From Paramacrobiotus metropolitanus (lineage: Eukaryota; Tardigrada; Eutardigrada; Parachela; Macrobiotidae), in contig NW_026570228.1 of NCBI RefSeq assembly GCF_019649055.1, positions 558,001 to 622,000 of the forward strand: a stretch of 64,000 nucleotides of DNA, read 5' to 3'. Positions 10,127 through 22,123 of this stretch are shown piece after piece. The translations under genes and the position numbers were made by a program. The first letter of the stretch is position 1, and every line of letters begins with the position of its first letter. The notes below the pieces were generated by a model. That model was not told where the DNA came from, searched no databases, and worked only from the letters and a program-made list of their open reading frames with translations.

Positions 10127-11518
10127 ATGCTTCTGGAAAGTGTCCTTCTGTTGGCCGGCCTTGCCGGGGTCTTCGGCCAGGTCCCATCGCCGAGTGCGCC
10201 GGCCAGCAATTTCTCCTATATCTCCGGGAAAGGCAGCTATCTGTTGGCGATCGATCGAACCGGTATCGTTCATCGTCTGAATGGGACAACATGGGTTGCG
10301 CTGCCCGCGCCGACGCTGGTGGGCAATCCAAATATCCCTCTGATTTCAACACACGCACGCAGTGTGGGCGCCAGTCCGGATGGTTGGCATCACATGTGCA
10401 CCAAGACTGGCGAAACCTTCCGCTATAACCCAAACAGCAACACATGGGAGTACACGAATAATGTCATGTGTAAACAAGTAAGTGCATGTCAACAATGAGA
10501 GCAATGCGCCCATCGCGCTCTTCCCACAGGAATTATTCAAAGCCTGCACATGGCTTTGTTTGATAATGCAGACATACAGGTGCATTTCTTGTATTATGTA
10601 ACATATTTTAATTTCACACTTTCTGAATTACAGATGCAAGTGCTTAAAACCGAATAAAAATTTTGTAAAAATTAAAAAAGTGGGGATCGATAAGGTTACT
10701 AATGCTTAAACAGACTGCTAGGTAAGCTACAGAATTTGGATTTGGATGTACTGTATAAAATGCAGAGTTTGGTAACTGCTTTGCCTGCTAGATCCCTTTG
10801 CTAAAAGTTTCACTTTAAGCACTGACGTTGCTGTTTAAATTAAATTTTTACATTGTTTTATTCTGTGTCACCTGTTCATACAGAACACGTTGCCTTCAAT
10901 GTAACAGGAATGCATGCATTTTTCTTGTAGATTAACGCAAGGAACAAGGACAACGCTGCGGCAATCAGGTTGTTGGCCCCGGGAAGTTACCAGGGAGTAG
11001 CACAAACCTATACAGGTTAGGTGGGTTAATCAAAATTCTTTCTGAGCTGTCCATAGAATTGTACATGCGCAATGTTGATCCCGTGTCTTTAAAATCGCAA
11101 CTGTTTCAACTTTTCAACGGCGCTTTCAAAAATTCTTTAATGTACAGCCACAGGTATCCTCGGAACCGGATCGTGAAATCTCTTAGGCGCCACCACGGAT
11201 AATAATTTCGACTACCTAGAATGGATCAGCATTGGGGAGGACGGCGAGACCTGGACTATTGCGAATGAAGGGCGAGTGTTCCGCTACAACAGTGCGGCGG
11301 ACCGATTTGACGGGATCCCTATTCTCAATGCCCTGCGATTGGATGTGCGCAATGCCAGCTACGCCACTGTCGTCACAGCGGGCTGCACCGCGTGGACCTT
11401 CAAAAGCGGGACATGGGCCAAATGGTACATCGTTAGCGGCTGTCCGGTGCAGACAACCTCCACCAGTAGCAATGATTACTACCTAGACGAGCGCGGTCGT
11501 TTCGGTTCGCGACACTGA
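10127..11518 (+). CDS. Secreted tectonin-like (beta-propeller) protein A, three exons
   Basis: Exons 10127-10477, 10931-11015 and 11187-11518 give 255 residues. The leader MLLESVLLLAGLAGVFG is a strong signal peptide. The mature chain holds tectonin/tachylectin-type repeats with the pattern VGASPDG(W)..M.TKTGETFRYNP..W and IGEDGETWTIANEGRVFRYN, ending DYYLDERGRFGSRH. Known: tectonin repeats form lectin-like beta-propellers in secreted defence lectins and in TECPR proteins. Inference: a secreted lectin-like or sticky extracellular protein. The third-exon acceptor was set at CTCTTAG|GCGCC because the earlier CCACAG would bring in a stop codon, and the chosen site restores phase and homology with gene B. 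Exons 2 and 3 correspond to a single exon in gene B. AATAAA occurs at 11909. With only a few repeats it is too short for a full six-blade propeller, so it may oligomerise. Confidence 0.75.
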
Positions 11519-13590
11519 AAGACTTGATTCTTCCATTTTGTGGATTTCATACAGCGCGTACTGACAAAGGCGGAAATGCTTATAAAAAGGGTATAGACCA
11601 ATTGGTGCCCTTAAAAGTGACCTTTGCCCTTAAAAGTTATGTATAAACGCTTCAGCTACTTCTTAAGCGCATTATTGAAAGCTCGACAAAGCCGTCTTGA
11701 CAGGCTTACAAAGTACTATAATCATTATATTCCTTACGTATTATATTCTTTTATATATAGACATAATGTGCCGCTAATAGATATAGATATATATATAATA
11801 GATATATATAGACATAATGTGTGTGTTGGATTTTTCCTGCGTCAGCAAACGTCTTTCATGTTCTAAGTTGTGTGCAGCGAATGCAAAAGCGATCAGTAAA
11901 TCAGTTTTAATAAATCATTTTTTCTCGACAAGTTTAGCCGTTTTTGTTAACGTAACCGACCCGACCGAAAAAGCAGAGAATAGCATGCAACAGTTCATAG
12001 CGGAGAATTGCATGCAGTAACCTGTGGGATATTAACCTAACTTGTGTAAGACACTTGAACATATTCTAGCGCTTGTGACAGAACGATCACTCAGAAAATG
12101 GCCCTAGCACGGACCACAGAAAAAGTATATACTTGTAAACAGTACTTCGAAATGCCGAAGTTTAGAGCATCGCGTGTAGTAATATGGTTCAGAAATACTG
12201 CACTGTTAAACTGCGTGGCTTGTTGACAAACAAACAAACACATGCATTTCAGTAATAAAGAAACACGCGCAATAAAACTTGTTTCCAAGAATAATACACG
12301 AATAGTTTCCAAGAATAATTTCCAAGAACATTAAGTACTACTCAAGTATTATGCAAAACGTTAAAAGAGCAATAAACGATCGCTAAAGTGGCTAAGCGAG
12401 GAAAATTTTCTTCTCGCTCCTGCGGCAGAATATTAATGTCACACGTGAGAAAAAAATTATAAACTAAATTACAAGGATTTCATTGCACCGTTTTGCGATC
12501 CCAGTATGGATTTGCCATAATGCATCTTGCCCATGTGAACATATTTTCTCCACGATCTAATGTGTGTCAAGATCATGAAGCCGGCAAAGCCAGGAAAGAT
12601 CCGATTGCCTTAAGAGGTTCGGCCAAATTGTTACTCTACGTAATCACAAATTCACAGTTTACGCAAAATAAGCGAACATGGACTCCAGCATGAATTCAGC
12701 TATAAGCGAACATTTCAAACAAAAATAACCTCTCGCTTGCTTAATGCCAGCAAGACAACGAGTTACACATAAAATATCTTATTTTCTCTTGAATGTTTAA
12801 GCGTTTATTTAACACTTCATCTCTCTGCTAATTTTGTAAGAATAAAGTACACGTAAACGACGTAATTATACGCACAGTTAGGTGAGTGCCACAGCGGTTG
12901 CAAAAACCCAACACGTTACGCTAAAACTACGATCCAGAAAAATTTACTTTAATTAATACAGTGATGAAAAAAAAACAAAAAAAAATCTTTTCAATCTTTA
13001 ACGTGAATCCGCCGGAAAGTGCGAAGCAACACGTAGCGCAAACGTTGCATTACATAAAATGTTTCATTTTTTATGGAGAAGGCAACAGTAAGTTCACGCA
13101 GCACTGGCAGTGTTGTTTAAGCCGTACAGGCAACTCCTAACAATAAACACCGCTATGCAGAGCAAACCTTTTACATGTCTAGCCAAAAAGACGACAAAAA
13201 TAAGAGAGACATCAATTCTATTGTTCAATGTTGACATAGCGTCTGGCCGGCAAACTGGAGCGGGATAGTCCCATAGCAGTTTACGGCTTTGTTTTCGACA
13301 ATGAAGTGCGGAAACAGCCCATTTCCGTGCGCTTGCGCAAGCTCAGTGTGGAATTTAGGTTTGCATATGTAAATAAGCAAGATACTTTCCCGAGCCTGTT
13401 ACGGCAGATCCAGGGTTTACGATATCATAAAACCCTGCAAACAAAGTGAAATATTGCAGACTTTGTTGTCTGATTGGTTAAACATTTTCTGAAGAACCTG
13501 GTAATGATACATTCCTTCCTTTCTTCCAGAGATTTCGTTCAGACCAAAACAACTTTACAACTGCAATAAAATTCTTGTTCAGCGGGTCGC
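11519..13590. other. Spacer with an AT microsatellite and short tandem repeats
   Basis: Around 11756-11820 is a TATAGATATA-rich microsatellite containing a duplicated TATATAGACATAATGTG. Around 12277-12331 the unit TTTCCAAGAATAAT occurs three times. An AATAAA at 11909 may end gene A. I see no other exon or RNA gene. Confidence 0.5.
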
Positions 13591-13596
13591 AGCTCT

Positions 13597-13605
13597 TATA
13601 AAAAG
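13597..13605 (+). promoter_or_regulatory. TATA box of tectonin-like gene B
   Basis: TATAAAAAG lies 139 bp before the ATG, mirroring the promoter layout of the paralogue upstream. Confidence 0.65.
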
Positions 13606-13735
13606 CGCTTCCCCTGTTCAACCAAAGCCACAAATCTTTTTATCAAAACGCTGTTCACTGTATAGCAGACACTGCCATTTTCCCGTAAACATTTGAAGAG
13701 CGAGTTTGCAAAGGTCAGTCCGTAGTCCCCTAACC

Positions 13736-14999
13736 ATGATTGTGGAAGGCCTCCTGATTCTGTCGGTCAGCGTGATCGGCGTCTTCGGCCAGATTCCGTC
13801 GCCGAGTGCACCGTACAGTAATTTCACCTACATTTCCGGGAAAGGCAGCGCGCTCCTGGCCATTGATCGAGTCGGCATCGTCCACAGTCTCGTCGGTGGG
13901 GCATGGACTGCACTGCCCGCACCTGTGCCGTTCACTGACCCCATTGACCCCGGAGTTACTTCGACCAAAGCCGTCACTGTCGGCGCCAGTCCGGACGGCT
14001 GGCATTACATGTGCACGGTGATCGGTGAGGCTTACCGTTTCAATCCAACCAGCAATGCCTGGGAGTACTTCAATAGTGCCAGATGTCTGCAGGTGAGCGT
14101 GGATGCTGAGTATTCGCTAACAGACCAACCGTTATTGTACTAGTACCGCAATAATTATATTAGTGTTTGCCTTCTTCAAATTTTTAACTTAAAAATTTGG
14201 TGTGGTCCACACAAACTCCAACTTTGCAACGGTTTTGGATAGCGCTTTAACACGCACAGTCTTGTAGCCTGCCTCTGATTCCTAGTTTGTCGGATTGTGA
14301 CAACCATCCGGCACAAGAAATTTTTAAGAGCTATGTTTTTATAACCATATACGTAGATCCGATAGTCGAGCTTTTGTGTTGGTGGCGAAATGCGATTCTG
14401 TCTATTTTGCCGTACATGGCGGCCAGTGTCAGAACAGTGTCAACAAAGATTTGCAGGAACGACCATAAATTTGAAAATAGTTTCTCCTTTATAATCGTTG
14501 AAATACGTTGAGCAATTAACTGTGGTTCAAAACCGTATTGCAGATCAACGCGCTGAGCAAAAACACCGCTGTGGACATTCTGGCGCCAACACCAACCGCG
14601 GATTATGGAGATGTTCAAAAAGTGAACGGGGCCGCCTTAATCCCCACATGGAGCGAACTGGGAGGGAACGGTCAGCGAACCAACCAAGCGTTTCGCTGGA
14701 GCAAATGGGTCAGTGTCGGGGAAGACGGGGAGATCTGGACTATTTCGCGCGCTGGCGAAGTCTTCCGCTTCAACGCCGCCACCAACAACTTTGACGGGAT
14801 CCCCATTCTGGATGCTCTGCGACTGGAGGTGCGCAATGCCAGCTACGCCACCGTCGTCACCACCGGCTGCAACGCATGGACCTTCAGCAGCGGCACCTGG
14901 ACCAAGTGGGCCATCGCCACCTGCCCGAAACAGACCACCTCCAACAACAACAACGATTATTACCTGGACGGTCGTGGTCGCTTTGGCTCACGCCATTAG
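13736..14999 (+). CDS. Secreted tectonin-like (beta-propeller) protein B, two exons
   Basis: Exons 13736-14092 and 14544-14999 give 270 residues and a tandem paralogue of gene A. The leader MIVEGLLILSVSVIGVFG is followed by QIPSPSAPYSNFTYISGKGS, nearly matching gene A. Tectonin-like repeats include TVGASPDGWHYMCTVIGEAY and VSVGEDGEIWTISRAGEVFR, then GCNAWTFSSGTWTKW, and the chain ends DYYLDGRGRFGSRH. The leader exon ends at Gln|GT in both genes. The second exon here is continuous where gene A has a 171-bp intron, so an intron was gained or lost after duplication. Poly(A) signals AATAAA are at 15228 and just after. Secreted lectin-like function is inferred from the repeats; ligand unknown. Confidence 0.78.
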
Positions 15000-15571
15000 A
15001 ACAGTGTTTTATCCATGGCAAAACTAATACCGGCGATAGTTTGCATACTAAAAGTTTCTTCGTAAATGTTAGCCTATGGCTCCGCAAATGCGGCTTGATT
15101 TTCGTTGCTTTTTAAAGTGGCTGTCACGTGCTTGCTAGTTTTTCACACGAGCAAACTTTCTTTCCTCGCCTTCTTGCCTGGAGCGCTATTGTCATCCCGG
15201 AAGCAGGATAGCCTAATCTGAAAACTAAATAAAAACTAACAATAAAGCTGCGGCTCGTTATTTCATAACGCTTCAGTAACGTTTCACGCTTGAGTAGGTA
15301 ATAAAAGGGGCTTCTGCCTTAGTCAGCGCTTCATGCACGGTACGTGCATGGGAACCGGTTCTCGGCGTTTAACAAACAAAGGACCGCTCGTTTGCTTGCA
15401 TGCCGGCAATAGTAGGGAGTGGTCGTCTACGAGATATTTATTGCCGGAGCGGCACTGCACATTGCTTAACACCAGCGGGAAATGCGTCTCGTCTGTGAGA
15501 GGTTTCTTACAGCGTGAGGTTTCTTATAGCCTCCCTTCCTTTATAACAAAAATAAGGGCGGCAAGGCAAAT
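15000..15571. other. Spacer between tectonin B and the carbonic anhydrase
   Basis: It contains the 3' UTR of tectonin-like gene B with AATAAA at 15228-15233. No further exon is recognised. Confidence 0.5.
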
Positions 15572-17182
15572 ATGTCACGCCAGCTAAGAAGAACCCAGCG
15601 CCCCAGTTTCATCGTGTGCATTCTTGGCAACCTAATCGGTAAGGCGGTTACAATTTTACCGTGAAACAAGTTAAATGGTTATCCTATTTTAGCCGCAGTA
15701 ACCAGTGCCGTTATCACCCTTGTGGACCCGAATTCTCCGGCAGATTCCAGCAAGTCGCCGGTCCAGACGCACTGGGGATATACAGACAGCGCAAACCATA
15801 CAGCAGGCAAGAGAACACTTCGTTAATGCAGTTTCAGCATGCTGATTCCTTCGAATTGTGACTAGCAGATCTTTTACCGGAAACCTGGGCAAAAGCGTAT
15901 CCGGGATGTGATGGCCGTCGCCAGTCACCCATCCCCATTAACACGCGGTTGGCGGTGCGTGATCCGGCGCTAGAACCGGTGGCTTTCGTCCGGTACGGTA
16001 CTCCGTCCAGGAATGATAGTTGGACGGCCGTCAATCTCGGGCATGTTGGTAATAAACTCTTACCAATAAGTCTACTGCAAAATGCAAATGCAGAAAGTTA
16101 ACAAGTCTACAGAGTATAATTGTTACTTTCTGCAGCGCAGTTTACGGGCCATTATGCAACCGCCCCGGAGATCCGCGGTGGCAGCCTGGGCGATGATTAT
16201 GTATTCCTGCAATTTCATTTTCACTGGGGTTCTGTTAACACGCGGGGATCGGAGCATGTGATCGATGGACAGCGATATCCACTTGAGGTAGATACCCATG
16301 CGCCTGTTGCCGACCGGCAAATGAATCAAGTATGTAATTGCTGTAATTCAATCTTGCTTTGCAGCTGCATATCGTGCACCGCAAAAGCATTTTCTACGAT
16401 AACGAAGCTCCTGGAGATTCCACGGGTTTCGCTGCATTGGCTATCATGTTTGAACTGGCAGACAGTCCAGTGGACGAAAATGATCCTCGCTTTGTCCGTA
16501 TCAGTACGTTGTTCACGGCTCTGTTGGAGCTCACACATCCCGGTGAGAGATAAATAATAAATTACTGAAGGAAAATGTTCATACATGAATTGTCGAGCAA
16601 GGAAAAAAACCATGAAAAAAACGTACATTATATTGTGTATCGCATAATTAAAACTAGACGCGTCTTTACGTGGCTAAAGAGTAGGTAAAATATTCTGACA
16701 GTTTTTGTGACACGTCCTTCTCTTGAACAGGTCAAGCCAAAGATGTGACCCTGAAGGACTTCCGGCTTCAGGATTTCATCCCGACCTCACCGGTGTACTA
16801 CCGCTATCTGGGGTCCTTAACAACACCACCCTGCGCCGAAGCGGTGATGTGGACCGTGTTTAAAGAGCCGCTGAAGGTCACGCAAGACCAGCTCAATATG
16901 TTCCGTACCCTGAAAAAGCATCCACATGGTGATGCGGCCAACAACGTGCTAGTAGATAATTTCCGACCAGTACAGCAGTCACATGGACGAGAGGTCAAAA
17001 TTTACCCCGGACAGATTGTAACCACTACCACGCAGGCGACACCGGCGTCACCGCGATGGTTATTACCGAATCCTTGTTTGAGCCTTAAAAGGGTGGCACG
17101 ACGCCATAAACGACAACCAAACTGGGCCTGGACACGCCCGCAGGATTGTCTAAACTCCGAAGAAGACGATGACCGACGTTAA
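15572..17182 (+). CDS. Secreted alpha-carbonic anhydrase
   Basis: Catalyses reversible CO2 hydration. Exons 15572-15638, 15693-15806, 15869-16048, 16136-16287, 16365-16542 and 16731-17182 give 380 residues. Seen: QFHFHWG supplies zinc ligands His148 and His150, LELHIVH supplies His173, SLTTPPC carries the gatekeeper threonine at about 261, and NLGH gives a His (119) at the proton-shuttle position. GRRQSPI is the family signature near the start. Cys74 and Cys265 match the disulfide of secreted and membrane carbonic anhydrases. A hydrophobic leader (FIVCILGNLI..) and these cysteines indicate an extracellular enzyme. The C-terminal tail of about 60 residues is basic, then acidic, and has no GPI or membrane segment. 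Intron 2 uses a GC donor (CAG|GCAAGA), needed because the GT alternatives meet a stop. Intron 4 (16288-16364) has no stop in frame for its first part, so retention would yield a different product. Poly(A) signal at 17442. Confidence 0.92.
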
Positions 17183-18132
17183 AGGGAGACTGAGTCGACC
17201 TTAACTGGTTGATGCTGCTGCAGTGCCTTTTTGCTGGATGTACGCTGTACAGAAACAACACACAAAGAGCAGAAAGACCCAATATGGTCAGCGTGTTACA
17301 ATACGAGTAACCGTATTTTATTGGAAAGCGGCTAACTACCGTCTATGTTTTATTTCTGCACACCCATCAAAAAGGAATATCAACCAGTACGTTACTACTT
17401 TGTCTAAAATTTAAATATAACGGTAGTCTACTGTTGTAGAGAATAAATAGATCAGCGTTGAATACAATGAACAAGCTGCAGACAACGATGGGTTATTTGT
17501 TTACAATACGTACTGTACCGATCGAAAAACGCACGCGTACATACGGGTACCGTTAATAACTTAATCCGGTACGCCGCTGATAACATAATTACCCGTAATA
17601 AATGATCGAAATTATTACATAAGTTACTTCTGTGCGTTTAATATTTGCGGTCTATTGTTAATCTGGCTCGTAGGTTGACTTGAAATAAGTTTATTTACCG
17701 CACACCGCTATCCCGGTGGCTTGTTTATCGTAACGTTGCGGTCATCGCTTTGCCCGAAAAGTATATAAATTTTGATCACATGCCACGGAAGCCTGTGCTT
17801 CGGGTTAATAGTAAGGACAGTAATTGGCATGTGAAACGTACTGGTTTACATTCATGTATCGATTACCGACAGCTTTGGGCTATCAAGTGACCAAAGGTCA
17901 ATCTGCGAAAATTTAAGGTGCACTCTTGTAACCTTATCGTGCGCTAATTTACAGTGAAAAATATTTATGCCTGTGTACAATGTACTTGCTGTATATAAAG
18001 TAGTAAACGTTCTCAACGACAACGGTTGTTTAAACAACAATCACTGTAATTGCAAACGGAATACAACAGAGCAAAACAAATTGTACTTTCGAAATATAGC
18101 GTTGCAGGTAGAAAGATTACCTAAACTGTCTA
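17183..18132. other. Spacer between carbonic anhydrase and GPCR
   Basis: 3' UTR of the carbonic anhydrase with AATAAA at 17442-17447, then convergent spacer to the 3' end of the minus-strand GPCR. No other feature is seen. Confidence 0.5.
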
Positions 18133-20176
18133 CTACATTCTGCTGCTCATGTTCTTGGTGGTGGAAGGCAAAGAGTCTTCCAGATCGTGCAAATCTAGTG
18201 ATGACTCGGCATTCTGCATACTCATATGTGCGCCATTCCACCTGACCCGCCAAGAAGCGCACTTTTCAGCAACATAACCCCGAAAAACTTTCCGGAAAGG
18301 AGTACTGATGAAGGCATACAGCAGAAAATTGATGGAATAGTTAAAATTAATCAGAAACGCGTTGGCCTCGAGAAATTTGGTGTATACCGTATCATCCATT
18401 GAAGTAGCGCAAAGCGGATACTGCAATAAATAAAGTTTTTCAACTACATATTCAACACTTGCCTAATAAGTTCCAAGTCGACGAAAACGTACCTGGCTGA
18501 GAAGAGCGATAATTTTGAGAACAAAGGGGGGAAACTGCGTGGCAGAGTACACCAGCGCCGTTGCGATGAGCAGCCGTGCAGCCTCCTGGCAATCGTTCCG
18601 ATTGTTTGCGCTATGGGTGGCACATTCTTGTCGGCGACAAAAGAAAACCCGCACGGCCACACTGGTGTTTAAGCTGAAGATGGTGACGTAGTTGGCGAGC
18701 TGAATCGCCACCTACTCGCGAAAGCAAAATGCTGTAGTACCAATGCTGCTGAAGGCACTGCTTAACGTTTTTTATGTTATGTACTCGTACAAAAGATTTG
18801 GTTTTAAGAATGCTGCTGTCGAATAAACATAACGTTTAACGTTTGCTGTGTTAGTTACAACCGTACAAACGTTTCCATATAATTTGCAATTGGTGCAATC
18901 ATTTCGTTTACTGCTCTCCTAAAAGGCTTTGGCATATGATGAACCCAAAACTAACTTACTACGGCTGCTTGTTGGAGGGCGTTCCATTTGACCATGTACT
19001 TAGGTGGGCGGATCAAATATGGAGGGCAACGTTCGTCATCATTGTAATAGAAATAATAATAATCCACCAACTTAAACACCGCATACGCTGCAGCAAGGAC
19101 AAAAATTCCTATAGCCAGTGCCAGTGATATTCCTCGTCTCGCAGACACTTTTCTCGAGAATCCCGCATAACAAGAAGGGAAAAATGTCCCCGAGAATCGT
19201 TGAACGCTAAAGGTCACGAGGATCCTAGTACATAGGTCAATAAAGCTGGCGTCGTCTCATCGAAATGCAGTTTGCAATACGGAATATTTAAAGAAATTAT
19301 AGGGGTACTAAAATACTGCAAACAACTGACAACAACAAATTCTAACGACTGTACAGGGTACAGTCGTTAGAATACTGTACAGGGTAACGATTGTACAGGG
19401 TACAGTCGTAATAGTCATACTATAGTGTCTTACGGTACTTCATTTCTTTTTAGAGGTGCAATTAGCGCCAGTTAAGAGCATCCGATCTTACCAGTCGGAA
19501 CTTGTTATGAATGCCTCTTTCAAGAATGTGCAGATTCCTCCGATAGCTCGAACAAAACTAATGAACCCTGATGTGGGAGGTAGCGTTGCTACCGTAGTAA
19601 TGAAGGGGAAAAACTGAGCCCACCTGCAAATAATTACCATATGTTACTCCAAAACCCACTGCTAAAAATTACTAGAAAGCAGCTCGCTAGTCAAGTCTGA
19701 AGTGTTTTATTAAGTTTTACAGGGCGACTTTAGGTCAACATAATTCACTAGACCGAAGAAGAAGAAGCAGATATACAGCCAGAAGACATTTTTCTATCGA
19801 TGTAAATTACCTAAGTGTTTGACTCTTACATATACATTAAATCCGAGAATGCCAACGCCATAACCAAAATCCATTTGCCGCTTTGTAGCTGGCGTGAATT
19901 GCGACCCAGAAGAATCAAGCTCAGCGTATTGCCGACAGTGCAGATCAGTAGAAAGATAGGATAGGTCACCTTGGTTACATAATGCACGGGGTGCACGCGC
20001 TGAGCCGTTATATTGTAGAACGGCTGTCCGCAGCCATCGCGATCTGTGGTGCTCCATTGACCAGGATTGGCTTCCAATACACTCAAAGTCAGATTTAATG
20101 CCAGGAATTCCGCACACGTGTGGATCTCGATGCGTACATACTCATCTTCGACCGCCGAAGCCTCTGTCGATGTCAT
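18133..20176 (-). CDS. Rhodopsin-like (class A) GPCR, probably peptide-type, five exons
   Basis: Exons, read downward, are 20176-19830, 19623-19492, 19245-18993, 18711-18493 and 18420-18133, giving 412 residues. Seen: an extracellular N-terminus with NLT and NIT sites; TM1 with the GN motif (Asn83); TM2 LVMALAFSDLM (Asp112 at 2.50); Cys147 at the start of TM3, the usual disulfide site; TM3 end TFSVQRFSG in place of DRY; TM4, TM5 and TM6; and TM7 NFNYSINFLLYAF in place of NPxxY, followed by FRKVFRG (helix 8). Phases agree at every junction. The third-exon donor (ATG|GTCAAA) and the exon-3 acceptor are weak matches, so those edges could shift by a few codons. Known: this layout is typical of peptide-gated class A receptors. 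The ligand cannot be told from sequence. The altered DRY and NPxxY motifs mark it as divergent. Confidence 0.75.
19335..19413. repeat. Short GTACAGGGTACAGTCGTTAG repeats in a GPCR intron
   Basis: The phrase TGTACAGGGTA recurs three times within about 75 bp, twice followed by CAGTCGT, inside the GPCR intron between exons 2 and 3. The unit is partly self-complementary. Confidence 0.6.
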
Positions 20177-21876
20177 TATTCTGCTCGGTTATTTGTGTAT
20201 ACAAAACCATGTAGGACCAAAAAGTGGAAATTAGCCCGTCGGTCCGTGTCCAAATCAAAAAAATCCGAGCAAATAAATTGCCCGAAAATTTATTACAAAA
20301 ATCAACAATCATATGTCAAACAGAAACACATTCAGTATGCATAAATCGTCAGCGACTCGGCACTGGATGCGAACAGATTATTTGAGCAGCAAGCGGTAAC
20401 AAGAGTCCACTTTTCCAGTTTATAATATGTAGTCTATGGCTAACATTTATCAAAAACAAAGTATTTCAAAAAACACAGCTGGCATTTGTTGATTTGTTGA
20501 CATTTATCCGGCTACGCTTTCTGCGCGACACGTGTATACAAAATGAGCCTCAAGGTCAATGTCGGCTGATGCGGTAGCAGTTCCGTGCTGAACTGGCTGA
20601 CTAATTATTTATTACCAAGAAAAAGAATTTTGCCGGCACAAGTTGCAGTATTGTTAGCGATGAAACTTTAACCACAACTGTGTATTTTCGTGCTACAGTA
20701 ATTTGGTTATCCGCGTGAGTCAGTCGTGCACCGCGGTTTCTGGCGGAACTGTAAGGAAAACATCCGCTTACGGACGCCGTCTGCAAAAGACGTTACCTAG
20801 ACGGTCGAAATTGGTATCGGGTCTGCAGCGACATGGTAAACCAATTATTAGCAATGCAGTAATGTTTTCCTTTTACAGGTTTTGCGTTACCGCTTCGCAT
20901 AGACAATCGTCCTATTTTTTCGCTACGTTGTTTTATGTCTTCCAAGCGCAAAGATTTTGGTGCAAAACAGACCGTTCTTCAAGAACCAGTTGATAATACA
21001 GTATCTGAACCTGTACCATACTGGTAGTACAGTATTCTATGAAGCTCATTATTTCATGTGAAGATTCAGGTTGTTCGCTTCTGACTTCAATTTGCAGCGT
21101 TTGATGTTATTGATTTTTAAGGTTTGACCTTTGCCTTATACAATGTGAATTTTGTAGTAGTATTACTGTTTCCTTGAGTGATCGGAACTGGAACTCAAAC
21201 TTGCTTTTTTTAGCAATAACTGCGAGCAGACTTAAAAGCTGCCGTTTTTTCCCGCCAAGCCTTTAACTAAGCCATAAAAAATGAAAGTAGTTTTGTACAG
21301 CGCAGGCAGCGTCAGCCCGTCACCATTATATGCATATTAAAAATAACAACAACTTAGCTTTGGCAATAATTTAAAAATAATTTAATAGTTTAGAAACTAG
21401 GCATTAACTTCTGACAGGATTCGGCCCTCTCTCCGAAATCGTACAGCATTCTCTGGAAGCCAAGGGGAAATTGAGGAAACAAGGCATTTTCCGTTGGATT
21501 AGGTACCTAAATCAACAAAATCACTGGCGTCGTTAGCTGTATGATGATTTCTAACCGATCAGAAATTAGTAATACGCATTGCATAGCGCAGAAAAGAAAA
21601 TCATAAGCACACACGACCTCTTCGCAAGTAGCCGGCATTTTCCCAATAACAATACGTTTTTTGCAATATTATACGAACTACGAAGAATCCATTAAAAACT
21701 GTAAATTAGCTGAATGACTACAACTGTAAAATGTAAACTGAATAACGGTCAATTAAAGTTATCACAGTGTAGAATTCTACCAACGCACGGACCCGCATTC
21801 TACAAGATGTCTGCAATAAACGCGCTTCGTCTTACCTTCTTGCGCAACCACCCGGCATCCATCCCACTCAGGAAGT
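20177..21876. other. Spacer upstream of the GPCR
   Basis: 5' flank of the minus-strand GPCR. I found no exon, repeat or RNA gene that I could support. Confidence 0.4.
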
Positions 21877-22008
21877 CTAGTTATACCAGAAATGCACCGC
21901 CGATGCGCTCCCTCTGCGGGCTGTCGACACCGACGGTGGAGGCGAGGGACTCTCTCCGGATACACTGGAAATGATAGACAGGAGAATTTTACGGAGCTTC
22001 CACGCCAT
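21877..22008 (-). CDS. Putative small secreted peptide gene (43 codons)
   Basis: The frame MAWKLRKILLSIISS.. has a short basic start and hydrophobic core like a signal peptide, followed by SGESPSPPPSVSTARRGS and a stop. A TATATAAA box sits 108 bp upstream on the same strand (22116-22123). A second frame through the same DNA reads RRESLASTVGVDSPQRERI with high G/C in third positions, and it could be entered from the TTTCCAG at 21969-21963. A downstream segment ending AAGAAG|GTAAG also looks exon-like. The correct frame is therefore unsettled; a dibasic-processed peptide precursor is one possibility. Low confidence. Confidence 0.28.
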   Translation of the reverse strand: MAWKLRKILLSIISSVSGESPSPPPSVSTARRGSASAVHFWYN

Positions 22009-22115
22009 TCCGCGTGAAATCAGAAGAAACCGCTGAAGAATCTAGTGTGCTCTTGTAAGCAGAAAAACGAAAAAATTCTGCTGATTAATGGTTTACCAGA
22101 AGCGCGACGCGGCTG

Positions 22116-22123
22116 TTTATATA
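22116..22123 (-). promoter_or_regulatory. TATA-like box
   Basis: TATATAAA on the minus strand, 108 bp before the ATG at 22008. The spacing resembles the TATA boxes of the tectonin-like genes. Confidence 0.4.

Noticed and set aside
10127-14999. Bacterial origin (horizontal transfer) of the tectonin-like genes
   Set aside because: Both have spliceosomal introns, TATA boxes and poly(A) signals, and base composition like their neighbours. An ancient transfer cannot be judged from this sequence alone.
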